The notes under the pieces were generated by a model. The model was given only the letters and a program-made list of their open reading frames with translations. It did no database searches and was not told the origin of the DNA. DNA of 33,998 bases from DTPS01 sp049591295 (GTDB taxonomy: Bacteria > Acidobacteriota > UBA4820 > DSQY01), in the NCBI GenBank assembly GCA_049591295.1, contig JBAWEQ010000171.1, positions 1 to 33,998 of the forward strand. Reading direction: 5' to 3'. The position numbers and the translations under genes are program-made. Below are positions 1 through 7,406 of this stretch, in pieces; the stretch's first letter is position 1, and the number at the start of each line of letters is the position of its first letter.

Positions 1-30
1 CCCTTTGCCGGCCTTCTTGCGGAAGAACAT
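1..30 (-). CDS. Start of a truncated unknown gene at the left edge
   Basis: Only ten codons lie inside the window (MFFRKKAGKG, reading leftwards). A G-rich stretch (GGGGGTG) three bases before the ATG could serve as ribosome-binding site. A well-spaced promoter at 49-77 points at it with a leader of only about 12 bases, and this is the main reason to call it a gene. The basic N-terminus gives no family. Divergent from the M24 peptidase gene. Confidence 0.4.
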   Translation of the reverse strand, partial: MFFRKKAGKG

Positions 31-48
31 CGCACCCCCGTCATCACC

Positions 49-77
49 AATATAGCGCCTACAACCATAACAGTCAA
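49..77 (-). promoter_or_regulatory. Promoter for the left-edge gene
   Basis: On the minus strand TTGACT (77-72) and TATATT (54-49) are separated by exactly 17 bases, a near-consensus sigma-70-type promoter. Transcription would begin near 42, shortly before the ATG at 30. Confidence 0.55.
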
Positions 78-196
78 TGCTGCATGATTATACGCCCGGC
101 ACTACAATTCAATGCCCGCCAAAACTCAGGTCTAATCATTTCAGGGAGTTACAACGAAAAAACCACCCAAATCCACTCACAACTGTCGAAGATGAG

Positions 197-205
197 TGAT
201 AGACT
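197..205 (+). promoter_or_regulatory. Candidate extended -10 promoter for the M24 peptidase gene
   Basis: TGATAGACT matches the extended -10 pattern TGnTAnnnT, and the leader to the ATG at 283 would be about 70 bases. An alternative is TTCAAT (108-113) and TCTAAT (131-136), spaced by 17. The stretch 31-282 is AT-rich compared with its surroundings and holds no other gene that I can see. Confidence 0.3.
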
Positions 206-282
206 TTAGTCGTGCGGGGCCAGCATCCGCACACCCTATGGGCACGGGCGCACGAAGCGCCCTCCACGAAAGGAGTCCAGCC

Positions 283-1485
283 ATGGCCCACGACCTCGCT
301 CCCAAAGAGATCATCGCCGAGAAACTCGACCAGGCGGCGCGGAAGATCAAGGAGCAAGCCATCGACCTGTGGGTGACCTTCGTCCAGGAGACGAGCGCCG
401 GGGTGGAGCGCGTCTTCTCCTATGTTTCACCCGGCCACCTGACCTGGGAGAGCGTGATCGCCGTAACCCCCGCGGGGGAGCGGTTCGTCATCTGCGGCAA
501 GTTCGACCAGCAGGACTTCGAGGAGTCAGGCCTCTTCACCGAGGTCTACACCTACGTGGAGGATTTCAAGGAGCCCTTCGCGCGCCTCCTCCAACGGGTG
601 AAGCCCGGTAAGGTCGCCCTCAACTTCTCGTTCAACGACCCCACGGCGGACGGCATCACCCACGGCAAGTTCGTCTTTCTTCAGGGGCTCCTCAAGGAAA
701 TGGTTCCGGCCGCGGAGGTGGTCTCGGCCGAGGCGGTGGTCCTCTCGCTCATCTCCAGCAAGAGCCCCATCGAGCGCTCCGCCATCCAGGAGGGGGTGGA
801 TCTCACCGTCAAGATCTTCGGAGAGATCGACGCATTCCTCAGACCGGGTCTCACCGAGAAAGAGATCTACGGGTTCATCCAGGAGCGCATCCTATCCTAC
901 GGCGTCACCCCGAGCTTCCAGACCCTCGTCTTCACGGGCGACCGTGGGGCCGGATCGGGCCACGGAAGCGCGACGGAGAACCCGGTGCAACCGGGCGATC
1001 TGGTGCACGTGGACATGGGCGTCTTCGTCCGAGGCTATGCCTCCGACATGCAGCGCACCTGGTACGTCCTGAAGCCGGGAGAGGAGCGCGCACCCGAGCC
1101 GGCCCAGAAGGGCTTCGACACCATCGTCCTCTCCATCGAGGCTTCGGGCAGGGCCCTCAAGCCGGGAGCCAAGGGCATCGAACTGGACACCATCGCCCGC
1201 AAGGTGGTGACCGACGCCGGCTATCCCGAGTATCCCCACGCCCTCGGCCACCAGATCGGCCGTCACGTCCACGACGGCGGAGCGCTCCTGGGCCCCGCCT
1301 GGGCCCGTTACCGGAACACCCCCTTCCTGGTTTTGGAGGAGGGGCAGATCTTCACCCTGGAACCCTCGCTGACCGTTCCGGGCTTTGGAGCGGTGGGCAT
1401 CGAGGAGGATGTGATCGTCACGCAGGATGGTGCGCGCTACATGGCACCACCCCAGCGCAAACTCTGGATCGTGAGAGGGAAGTAG
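283..1485 (+). CDS. M24-family metallopeptidase (Xaa-Pro aminopeptidase-like)
   Basis: A 400-residue protein with a creatinase-type N-terminal domain (about 1-155) and a C-terminal pita-bread catalytic domain (about 160-400). The five dinuclear-metal ligands of family M24 can be placed: D244 (VDMG), D255 (SDMQRTW), H323 (GHQIGR), E360 (TLEPS) and E375 (IEEDV). Such enzymes cleave N-terminal residues, often before proline, from small peptides, usually in the cytoplasm; no signal peptide is seen. The ATG at 283 was chosen over an upstream in-frame start at 196 because AAAGGAG lies seven bases before it. A GC-rich hairpin follows the stop. The exact substrate cannot be told: Xaa-Pro aminopeptidase, prolidase or another M24 specificity are all possible. 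Confidence 0.88.
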   Translation: MAHDLAPKEIIAEKLDQAARKIKEQAIDLWVTFVQETSAGVERVFSYVSPGHLTWESVIAVTPAGERFVICGKFDQQDFEESGLFTEVYTYVEDFKEPFARLLQRVKPGKVALNFSFNDPTADGITHGKFVFLQGLLKEMVPAAEVVSAEAVVLSLISSKSPIERSAIQEGVDLTVKIFGEIDAFLRPGLTEKEIYGFIQERILSYGVTPSFQTLVFTGDRGAGSGHGSATENPVQPGDLVHVDMGVFVRGYASDMQRTWYVLKPGEERAPEPAQKGFDTIVLSIEASGRALKPGAKGIELDTIARKVVTDAGYPEYPHALGHQIGRHVHDGGALLGPAWARYRNTPFLVLEEGQIFTLEPSLTVPGFGAVGIEEDVIVTQDGARYMAPPQRKLWIVRGK

Positions 1486-1491
1486 CGTTCC

Positions 1492-1512
1492 GCCGGACCG
1501 GAGCGGTCCGGC
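1492..1512 (+). terminator. Hairpin after the M24 peptidase gene
   Basis: A perfect 9-bp stem (GCCGGACCG with CGGTCCGGC) and a 3-base loop lie seven bases after the stop codon. The bases that follow (AGTTGCCTTG) are only weakly T-rich, so it may terminate imperfectly or serve as an mRNA-end or attenuation structure before the FKBP gene at 1543. Confidence 0.45.
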
Positions 1513-1542
1513 AGTTGCCTTGCACCCGAGGAGGAATCCGCC

Positions 1543-2079
1543 ATGAGGCCGAGAGCCGTCCTTCTGCTGGCCGCCGCCCTTTCCTCGCTGCTGCTTGCGG
1601 CCTGCGGCCCCAGCAAGGAGGAGGTGGCCGCGCGCGAGGCCGCCCGGAAGGCCGCGGACCTGGCCGCCTTTCAGGCGCGCATCAAGGCCATGGAGGAGGC
1701 GTCCAAGCCCCCCGTCCTCACGGCCCGAGACGCCGTGGTCAAGGGCCCCAAGGGGCTTCAATACGTGGACATGAAGTGGGGGACGGGCAGGGAGGCTGCT
1801 GACGGGTGCACCGTCACGGTCGATTTCATCGGGTGGGTGGACGGCGTCAAGATCGACAGCTCGTCGGATAGGGGCAAGCCCTTCTCCTTCGTGCTCGGCT
1901 CCGGCACCGTCATCCCGGGTTGGAACGTCGGCGTCCAAGGCATGCGCGAGGGGGGCACACGCCTCCTGATCATCCCGCCCGGGCTGGCCTACGGGAAGCG
2001 GGGCAAACCGGGATTCGTGGGGCCCGACAAGACCCTCTGGTACAGGATCGAACTGCTGAAGGTATACCCGCCGCTGTGA
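1543..2079 (+). CDS. FKBP-type peptidyl-prolyl cis-trans isomerase, lipoprotein
   Basis: A 178-residue protein with a lipoprotein signal peptide: a short basic N-terminus, a leucine/alanine-rich core and the lipobox LAAC with C21 as the lipidated residue. A charged alanine-rich helix (about 25-65) leads to one FKBP domain (about 70-178). Typical segments are GLQYVDMKWGTG, VDFIGW, FSFVLGSG, VIPGWNVGVQGM and LIIPPGLAYG. The family catalyses proline isomerisation and acts here as a membrane-anchored folding helper outside the cytoplasm. GAGGAGG precedes the ATG at good spacing. A weak hairpin with a T run follows the gene. Isomerase activity is expected from the family; some residues of the pocket differ from canonical FKBPs. 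Confidence 0.88.
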   Translation: MRPRAVLLLAAALSSLLLAACGPSKEEVAAREAARKAADLAAFQARIKAMEEASKPPVLTARDAVVKGPKGLQYVDMKWGTGREAADGCTVTVDFIGWVDGVKIDSSSDRGKPFSFVLGSGTVIPGWNVGVQGMREGGTRLLIIPPGLAYGKRGKPGFVGPDKTLWYRIELLKVYPPL

Positions 2080-2081
2080 GC

Positions 2082-2116
2082 CCGCCTGCAATAGGGCATC
2101 GGCGGACGGCGTTTTT
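2082..2116 (+). terminator. Possible terminator after the FKBP gene
   Basis: CCGCC (2082-2086) can pair with GGCGG (2101-2105), with inner pairing of TGC and GCA. A run of five T follows at 2112-2116. The gap between stem and T run makes this only a fair candidate. Confidence 0.3.
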
Positions 2117-2205
2117 CCGGGTGTGTTGAATCGAGGCGACCGACCAGTCCGGGCGGCGAGCAATGGCGCCAACGCCGGGCGGGATGCCTTCGCTGGGAGG
2201 GTCTC

Positions 2206-2646
2206 ATGGATACCGTCAAGCGGATCTTGGAAGAAAAGGGCACGGAAGTTTTCTCCGTCTCTCCGGAGACCACGGTCATGGACGCCGCCCACCTGATGTC
2301 GGAGCACCGCATTGGTGCCGTGTTGATCATGGCGGCGGGCCACGTCCGCGGGATCTTCAGCGAGAGGGACCTCCTGCAGAGGGTCCTGTTGAGGGGAAGC
2401 AATTCCGAATCTCTGCCCGTGAGCGAGGTGATGTCCACGGACATGGTGTACGTGACGCCCGACACGCCGGTGCGCGAGGCCATGGCCGTCATGACCGAGC
2501 GCCGCTGCCGTCATCTTCCCGTGATGGAGGAGGGGCGCCTCTGCGGCATGGTCTCCATCGGGGACTGTACCCGATGGGTCTCACGCGACCAGGATTTCAC
2601 CATCCGCCACCTGACCGACTACATCGCCAACAAGTATCCGGGGTAG
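2206..2646 (+). CDS. Protein with two CBS domains
   Basis: A 146-residue protein made almost only of a CBS pair (Bateman module): first repeat about 10-62 (VSPETTVMDAAHLM, IGAVLI, GIFSERDLL), second about 75-132 (VMSTDMVYVTPDTPVREAM, HLPVM, GMVSIGDC). CBS pairs bind adenine nucleotides such as AMP, ATP or SAM and tune partner proteins; the partner here is unknown. No membrane segment or catalytic domain is present. GGGAGG lies just upstream of the ATG. It is the last plus-strand gene before convergent rtcB and is followed at once by purine-rich 7-base units. Confidence 0.85.
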   Translation: MDTVKRILEEKGTEVFSVSPETTVMDAAHLMSEHRIGAVLIMAAGHVRGIFSERDLLQRVLLRGSNSESLPVSEVMSTDMVYVTPDTPVREAMAVMTERRCRHLPVMEEGRLCGMVSIGDCTRWVSRDQDFTIRHLTDYIANKYPG

Positions 2647-2763
2647 GTGAGTTGAGAAGGGAAAAGGAAAAGAAGACGGGGGCCGGGCACTCGCCGGGTC
2701 CTCTTCGAGCCTCTTCTGTTCACCGCCTCGCAATCCCACTGTCTCTCCGCTTCTATCTCTTCT
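2647..2763. repeat. Purine-rich heptamer-like tracts between convergent genes
   Basis: Straight after the CBS-gene stop the plus strand reads in 7-base units GTGAGTT, GAGAAGG, GAAAAGG, AAAAGAA (2647-2674). Straight after the rtcB stop the minus strand is likewise purine-rich (AGAAGAG, ATAGAAG, CGGAGAG), though more degenerate. No clean terminator hairpin is visible; GCCGGG occurs twice as a direct, not inverted, repeat near 2683-2698. Confidence 0.4.
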
Positions 2764-4182
2764 CTACCCTTTAAGCACGGCCAGCGGCCGCATCTTGGCC
2801 ACCACCTTTGCAAGGCCGGAGGCCGTAACCGCCTCGATGACGGCTTCGATGTCCTTGTAGGCCTGCGGGGCCTCCTCCTTGATCGTGCGGCGGTTCTCGC
2901 AGATGAGAGTGATGCCCTCCATGGCCGTCCGGAACTCGTCGTCGGAGATCAGGCCCGGCCTGACGATCCTGCCGTTGCGGTGATTCACCTTGCCGGCCGC
3001 TGCCGTTCGGCTCATCCGCCTCCCCGCACCGTGGTTGGCGGAGCAGAGCGCCCGCTCGTTCTCGGGAACGCCGGTGAGGATGTAGGAGAAGGACCCCATG
3101 GAGCCTGGGATGAGGACGGGCTGGCCCGTCTCCTCGAAGGGGCTCCCGGCCATGCGGTCCGAGGTGAAAGCCCTGGTGGCACCCTTTCTGTGGACCCAGA
3201 GCAGCCGCCCGCCGTGACGCTCCAGCTTGGCCATGTTGTGAGGCACGTCGTAGAGGAGCTTCAGGGCCGTGCCGGGGTAGTGATAGAGCAGGTTCTTGCT
3301 CACCAACGCCGCCATGAGGTGCCGATTGGCGAAGGCCAGGTTGGCTCCCGCGTGCATGGCGCCGATGTAGGCGCGCCCCTCCCTGGAGTCCGCGGGCATG
3401 TAGCAGAGCTCGCGCGAGGGGTGGGGCTCTCCGTAGGTGCGGGAGCGCGCCAGCGCCATGAATTCCTCACCCACCTGGTGGCCGAAGCCCCTGCTGCCCG
3501 AATGGATCATGATCACCAGCTGACCATCAAAGAGCCCCCATGACGCGGCGCGCAGAGGGTCTTCGATACCGACCACCTCCTGGAGCTCGATGAAGTGGTT
3601 GCCGCCTCCCAGCGTGCCGAGCTGGCATTGCCCGCGCTCGATGGCCCGTGCCGAGAGCACCGCGGGATCGCCCGGCATGGAGCCCCCCTCCTCGATGTGG
3701 CTCCAGGCCTCCGGTTCCTGCAGGGGGTCCAGGTAGTCCCACACGGGATGGTCCCGCCGATGGATGTCGCAGAGGGCCGGGACACCGCGGGCGAGCACCG
3801 CCATGAGCTCTTCCCGGTCCAGGGGGACGTTGCGCTTCCCTTCGCCCAGCGGGATGTCACGGCGTATGGATCCCGCGAGGAGGGCCGCGTCCGTGTCGAT
3901 CGCCCTGCGGCCCGTGGTCAGCAGCCGCATGCCGCAGTTGATGTCGTACCCGACGGCGGCGGGGATGATGACTTCCGAAGTCGCCACCACGCTTCCGATG
4001 GGGACGCCGTAGCCCACGTGGATGTCCGGTGTCGCGATGACCCGCTCGACGCTGGGGATGCGACAGGCGTCCCTGAGCTGCCTGAGTGCGTCGGCCTCCA
4101 CCGGAAGGCCGGGGTGGGCGAAGAGGGTCGCGCCGACCTTCATGCCCCCTTCGCGGGGCAGATTCCTTTCGAAGCCGGTCAT
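2764..4182 (-). CDS. rtcB: RNA-splicing ligase RtcB
   Basis: About 472 residues. RtcB joins RNA 2',3'-cyclic phosphate or 3'-phosphate ends to 5'-OH ends using GTP and Mn2+, in tRNA splicing or RNA repair. The whole motif series is present: TPDIHVGYGVPIG, the metal cysteine in DINCGM, GGGNHFIE and IHSGSRGFG (metal histidines), HRKGATRAF, and HGAGRRMSR with the histidine that carries GMP. A start at 4182 is preferred because GGGAG then lies seven bases upstream; an in-frame ATG at 4188 is too close to it. No archease or rtcA is next to it, so its RNA substrate is unknown. The leader at 4190-4275 is strongly structured and includes the ribosome-binding site, which suggests control at the RNA level. 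It lies downstream of cydB, separated by a likely terminator. Confidence 0.95.
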   Translation of the reverse strand: MTGFERNLPREGGMKVGATLFAHPGLPVEADALRQLRDACRIPSVERVIATPDIHVGYGVPIGSVVATSEVIIPAAVGYDINCGMRLLTTGRRAIDTDAALLAGSIRRDIPLGEGKRNVPLDREELMAVLARGVPALCDIHRRDHPVWDYLDPLQEPEAWSHIEEGGSMPGDPAVLSARAIERGQCQLGTLGGGNHFIELQEVVGIEDPLRAASWGLFDGQLVIMIHSGSRGFGHQVGEEFMALARSRTYGEPHPSRELCYMPADSREGRAYIGAMHAGANLAFANRHLMAALVSKNLLYHYPGTALKLLYDVPHNMAKLERHGGRLLWVHRKGATRAFTSDRMAGSPFEETGQPVLIPGSMGSFSYILTGVPENERALCSANHGAGRRMSRTAAAGKVNHRNGRIVRPGLISDDEFRTAMEGITLICENRRTIKEEAPQAYKDIEAVIEAVTASGLAKVVAKMRPLAVLKG

Positions 4183-4189
4183 CACCATG

Positions 4190-4275
4190 CTCCCGAACTA
4201 CCGGGAGAGGCGCGGCGGCGCCTCCCCCCGGACCCCCACCCGCATACAGCGCGACGGACTTCCGTCGCGCTGTAT
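4190..4275 (-). promoter_or_regulatory. Structured 5' leader of rtcB with three hairpins
   Basis: Read on the minus strand, three inverted repeats follow one another. First, a perfect 15-bp repeat with a 2-base centre (4275-4261 with 4258-4244; arm ATACAGCGCGACGGA). Second, a 7-bp stem (4224-4218 with 4213-4207). Third, a 6-bp stem CTCCCG/CGGGAG (4207-4202 with 4195-4190) whose second arm is the ribosome-binding site of rtcB. The long palindrome could instead be a DNA operator; a -10-like TATACA overlaps its outer end. Pairing is seen directly; a regulatory role is inferred. Confidence 0.5.
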
Positions 4276-4383
4276 AAACGTAGGGAGGTCGCCAGGCCAG
4301 GACAAGCCGCTCGGGCGAGCCCCGGGGACGATTTCTCTCCCCCGCGGTCTGGATCCCCAGGGGTCCCTCCCCCCCAAAAGGAG

Positions 4384-4405
4384 TCGGCCGCCCTGAGGCG
4401 GCCGA
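4384..4405 (-). terminator. Likely terminator of the cydAB operon
   Basis: A perfect 9-bp stem (TCGGCCGCC with GGCGGCCGA) around a 4-base loop lies about 60 bases past the cydB stop. On the minus strand A residues precede it and CTCCTTTT follows, as in an intrinsic terminator with a short T tract. Confidence 0.5.
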
Positions 4406-4462
4406 TTTCCGTCGTTTCTTGGCCCTTGCTTCCTCCGCTCACCTGCCGGTCTGCCGTTCCCC

Positions 4463-5485
4463 TCAGTAGCTGTGGGCGTCCAGCCTCACCTTGCCCCTGA
4501 AGACCCAGTAGATGCTGGCGGTGTAGGCCAGCACCAGGGGCACTCCGATGCACGCGATGATCAGCATGATGCCGAGCGTCTTCTGCGAGGAGGCCGCGTT
4601 GTAGAGCGTGAGGCTGTTTGCGGGGTTTGGGCTGGAGACGACGATGTTCGGGAAGAGCCCCACACCGAAGAGCGCCATGAGGGCCGCCATGGACGCGCAG
4701 GAGGAGAGGAAGGCCCGCAGGTCCCGGCCGTGGTAGATCTCGCGGGGGATGTTGGCGATGGCCAGCATGTTGAGGACGGGCAGCAGGAAGAAGATGGGGT
4801 GGGCCTTGATGGTCTCGGTCATGTGGGGCACGTAGAGCAACGTCGTGAAGGTCGTGAGGGCGTAGCAGATGATGAAGAAGATGATCGCGTTGTTCACCCA
4901 CCCGCGCACCTTGTTGTGCATGGCCCCCTCCGTCTTCAGGACCATGTAGATCGAGCCGTGCATCATGAAGAGGGCGAGCGTCGTCACGCCCACGAGCAGA
5001 GGGTAAGGCCGGAGCAGCCCGAGAAAGGTGCCGGCGAATTCATAGTGGGCGTCCAGCGGCACGCCCCAGGCGATGTTGCCCAGGGCGGCGCCGAGCAGGA
5101 GGCTCGACAGGATGCTGGATGCCGAAAAGCTGACGTCCCACATCTGGCGCCACCACGCGTGCTCCTGTTTGCTTCGGAACTCGATGGCCACGGCCCTGAA
5201 GATCAGCCCCACCAGGAGGAGCACCAGCGCCAGATAGAAGCCCGAGAAGACGGTGGCATAGACCATGGGGAAGGCTGCGAAGAGGGCGCCGCCGCCCGTG
5301 ACCAGCCAGACCTCGTTGCCGTCCCAGACGGGGCCGATGGCGTTGATCATGGTGCGGCGCTCCTCGTCCGTGCGGGTCAGGAGGTGGAGCGCGCCCACGC
5401 CGAGGTCGAAGCCGTCCAGCACGGCGTAGCCCGTGAGCAGGACCCCCACCAGCAGAAACCAGATCACGTTCAGGTCGATGTTCAT
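4463..5485 (-). CDS. cydB: Cytochrome bd quinol oxidase subunit II
   Basis: A 340-residue integral membrane protein with about eight to nine hydrophobic segments. It is the partner of CydA in the bd oxidase, which oxidises quinol and reduces O2 to water without pumping protons. Family features are the start MNIDLNVIWFLLVGVLLTGY, the GFDLGVG motif in the first helix, and the loop DEERRTMINAIGPVWDGNEVW. The ATG at 5485 overlaps the cydA stop as ATGA (4 bases), so translation is coupled; an open frame runs further upstream but lacks CydB features. GGGAGGG lies 5' of the start. No cydX-like small gene is seen after it. Confidence 0.95.
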   Translation of the reverse strand: MNIDLNVIWFLLVGVLLTGYAVLDGFDLGVGALHLLTRTDEERRTMINAIGPVWDGNEVWLVTGGGALFAAFPMVYATVFSGFYLALVLLLVGLIFRAVAIEFRSKQEHAWWRQMWDVSFSASSILSSLLLGAALGNIAWGVPLDAHYEFAGTFLGLLRPYPLLVGVTTLALFMMHGSIYMVLKTEGAMHNKVRGWVNNAIIFFIICYALTTFTTLLYVPHMTETIKAHPIFFLLPVLNMLAIANIPREIYHGRDLRAFLSSCASMAALMALFGVGLFPNIVVSSPNPANSLTLYNAASSQKTLGIMLIIACIGVPLVLAYTASIYWVFRGKVRLDAHSY

Positions 5486-6834
5486 GCCCTGTGTCCCTCC
5501 CCGATCACGTCCGCGTCCACCGGACCTTCCTTGATCTTGTGGTCCAGGAGATAGATGAACAGCGCGAAGAGCAGGATGTAGACGAAGGTGAAGAGGATGA
5601 GGGAGGTCAGCGTCTCCCCCGCCGTCACCACGGGCGACAGGGCGTCCTTTGTCCGGAGAAGCCCGTAGACGATCCACGGCTGGCGCCCCACCTCCGCCGA
5701 CACCCAGCCGAGCTGGTTCGCCAGTTCCGGAAGCACCACTGCCACCACCAGGATCTTGAGGAACCAGCCCTTCTCGAAGAGGGTCTTTCGCCACCAGAAA
5801 AAGACCCCGAGCATGCTGATGAGAATGAGCGCCATGCCGATGCCCACCATGGCGTGGTAGGTCTGGAAGACGATGTTGACGGGAGGGCGGTCCTCCGGCT
5901 TGAAGGCGTCAAGCCCCGTCACCGGCTTGCTGGCGTCACCATAGACCAGCCAGCTCAACATGCCGGGCAGGGCCACCGAGAAGTCCACCTTCTGGCCCGA
6001 TTCGTTGACCCAGCCGAAGAGGCTGAGGGGGGCGCGGGGTTCGGCCGCCGGAAAGATCCCCTCGTAGGCCGCCAGCTTGGCCGGCTGGTATTGGGCCACG
6101 AGCCTCGCGCTGGTATCGCCGGTCACGAGCTGCAGCAGCGAGGCCACGATCGCCACCACCAGGGCGATTTTCATGGAGGCCTTGGCGAAGTCCGCATGGC
6201 GCTTCTTCAACAGGTAGAAGGCGCTCACGCTGATGACGAGGAAGGCGCCCGTCTGAAAGGCCGCCACGAGCACGTGGCTCAAGCGGTCCACGGTGGAGGG
6301 GTTGAAGACGACCTGCCAGAAATCGGTCACCTCCGCCCGCGTCCCGACGGCCGTCTGAACGATGTGGAATCCCGCCGGCGTCTGCTGCCAGGAGTTGGCC
6401 ACGACGATCCAGACGGCGCTGAAGATGGAGCCGAGCGACACCATGACGGTGGAGAAGAAGTGCATCTTCGGACTCACCCGGTCCCATCCGAAGAGGAGGA
6501 TCGCCAGGAACCCCGATTCCAGGAAGAAGGCGAAGATTCCCTCCGCCGCCAGGGCGCTCCCGAAGACGTCGCCTACGTACCGGGAGTAGGCGGCCCAGTT
6601 CGTGCCGAACTGGAACTCCATCACGATGCCGGAGGCCACGCCGATGGCGAAGATCAGGCCGAAGACGCGGACCCAGAAGCGGGTCATCGCGTGGTAGACC
6701 GGACTGCGCGTCTTCAGGTACATCCCCTCCATGACCACCAGGATCAGCCCCAGGCCGATGGTGAGCGGAGGGAAGATGTAATGAAACGCGATCGTCCAGG
6801 CGAATTGGAGACGTCCCAGGGTCAAGACATCCAT
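5482..6834 (-). CDS. cydA: Cytochrome bd quinol oxidase subunit I
   Basis: A 450-residue membrane protein carrying hemes b558, b595 and d. Recognisable residues are H18 (FHYIFPP, high-spin heme ligand), the E-F-L-E segment AAEGIFAFFLESG, the b558 histidine in LSHVLVAAFQ with its methionine in AMVGIG, and the GRQPW motif. At 450 residues, against about 520 for the E. coli enzyme, it has a short Q-loop, as in the Bacillus/CIO-like branch. A strong AGGAGG lies five bases before the ATG and only nine bases separate it from the rrf2 stop, so the three genes form an operon. Whether it is cyanide-insensitive (CioA-type) cannot be read from sequence alone. Confidence 0.96.
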   Translation of the reverse strand: MDVLTLGRLQFAWTIAFHYIFPPLTIGLGLILVVMEGMYLKTRSPVYHAMTRFWVRVFGLIFAIGVASGIVMEFQFGTNWAAYSRYVGDVFGSALAAEGIFAFFLESGFLAILLFGWDRVSPKMHFFSTVMVSLGSIFSAVWIVVANSWQQTPAGFHIVQTAVGTRAEVTDFWQVVFNPSTVDRLSHVLVAAFQTGAFLVISVSAFYLLKKRHADFAKASMKIALVVAIVASLLQLVTGDTSARLVAQYQPAKLAAYEGIFPAAEPRAPLSLFGWVNESGQKVDFSVALPGMLSWLVYGDASKPVTGLDAFKPEDRPPVNIVFQTYHAMVGIGMALILISMLGVFFWWRKTLFEKGWFLKILVVAVVLPELANQLGWVSAEVGRQPWIVYGLLRTKDALSPVVTAGETLTSLILFTFVYILLFALFIYLLDHKIKEGPVDADVIGEGHRA

Positions 6835-6843
6835 CCAGACCTC

Positions 6844-7353
6844 CTATGTGATCTTCTGATCTTTCCTCGATCGGGCTGACCCGCCCTTCTCCGCGGGCTT
6901 CCGCCCACTCCTCACTGTGCCGTGCTTTCCGCCGCCTCGCTGATTTCGGATGCTGGCTGCCAGGGCATCGAATCGGACGCCGTCCAGGTACTGGGACAGG
7001 TGCTGGGTCGCGCCGGCCCAGGACGATTGCACGGGGCAGAGTTCCGCCAGCGGGCACGCACCAGCCTGCGTCAGGCAACTGTTCATGGCGATGGGACCTT
7101 CCATCGCCTCGATCACCTCCCTGAGCGACACCCGCGACGGCGGCCTGGCCAGCGTGACCCCGCCCTTGTTGCCCCGCACGGTGATGAGGATGCCCGCCGC
7201 CGAAAGCCGACTCACGATGCGGCGGATGAACGCGGGCGGGATGAGGCGCGTGGCGGCGATCTCCCGTGCCGTCACCCGGGCCCCCTCCTCCAGCGAGGCC
7301 AGATGCAGCACGATGCGGGCCGCGTAGTCCGTCTGCCGACCGATGACGATCAT
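6844..7353 (-). CDS. Rrf2-family transcription regulator, likely Fe-S sensor
   Basis: A 169-residue protein with an N-terminal winged helix-turn-helix (about 1-80: GRQTDYAARIVLHLA, VTAREIA, IPPAFIRRIV, GNKGGVTLAR) and three cysteines C93, C100 and C106, spaced as in Fe-S-binding Rrf2 members such as IscR, NsrR and RsrR. A basic, probably flexible tail follows (about 135-169). It is the first gene of the cydAB operon and starts about 20 bases after a near-consensus promoter. Family knowledge suggests sensing of NO, O2/redox or iron-sulfur status; the position suggests control of cydAB and of itself. Which signal it senses is not visible. Confidence 0.9.
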   Translation of the reverse strand: MIVIGRQTDYAARIVLHLASLEEGARVTAREIAATRLIPPAFIRRIVSRLSAAGILITVRGNKGGVTLARPPSRVSLREVIEAMEGPIAMNSCLTQAGACPLAELCPVQSSWAGATQHLSQYLDGVRFDALAASIRNQRGGGKHGTVRSGRKPAEKGGSARSRKDQKIT

Positions 7354-7378
7354 GAATCCCCCATGGTGCGAGATAGTA

Positions 7379-7406
7379 ATGTTACACCCGGAGTCTCATT
7401 TGTCAA
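7379..7406 (-). promoter_or_regulatory. Promoter of the rrf2-cydA-cydB operon
   Basis: On the minus strand a perfect TTGACA (7406-7401) and TAACAT (7384-7379) are 16 bases apart, giving a leader of about 20 bases. An Rrf2 operator would be expected to overlap this site, but I see no clear palindrome. Confidence 0.6.

Noticed and set aside
892..2514. Long open frame (540 codons) on the minus strand opposite the M24, FKBP and CBS genes
   Set aside because: It is antisense to three genes with clear family motifs, has biased GC-driven composition (many R, G, H, P) and no domain; a typical shadow frame of GC-rich DNA.
2683..2698. GCCGGG...GCCGGG near the end of the CBS gene considered as a terminator
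   Set aside because: The two copies are direct, not inverted, so they cannot form the stem.
5491..6879. Open frame of 462 codons on the plus strand opposite cydA
   Set aside because: Antisense to a gene with complete heme ligands; composition is rich in H, R, E and D, as expected for the complement of a membrane protein.
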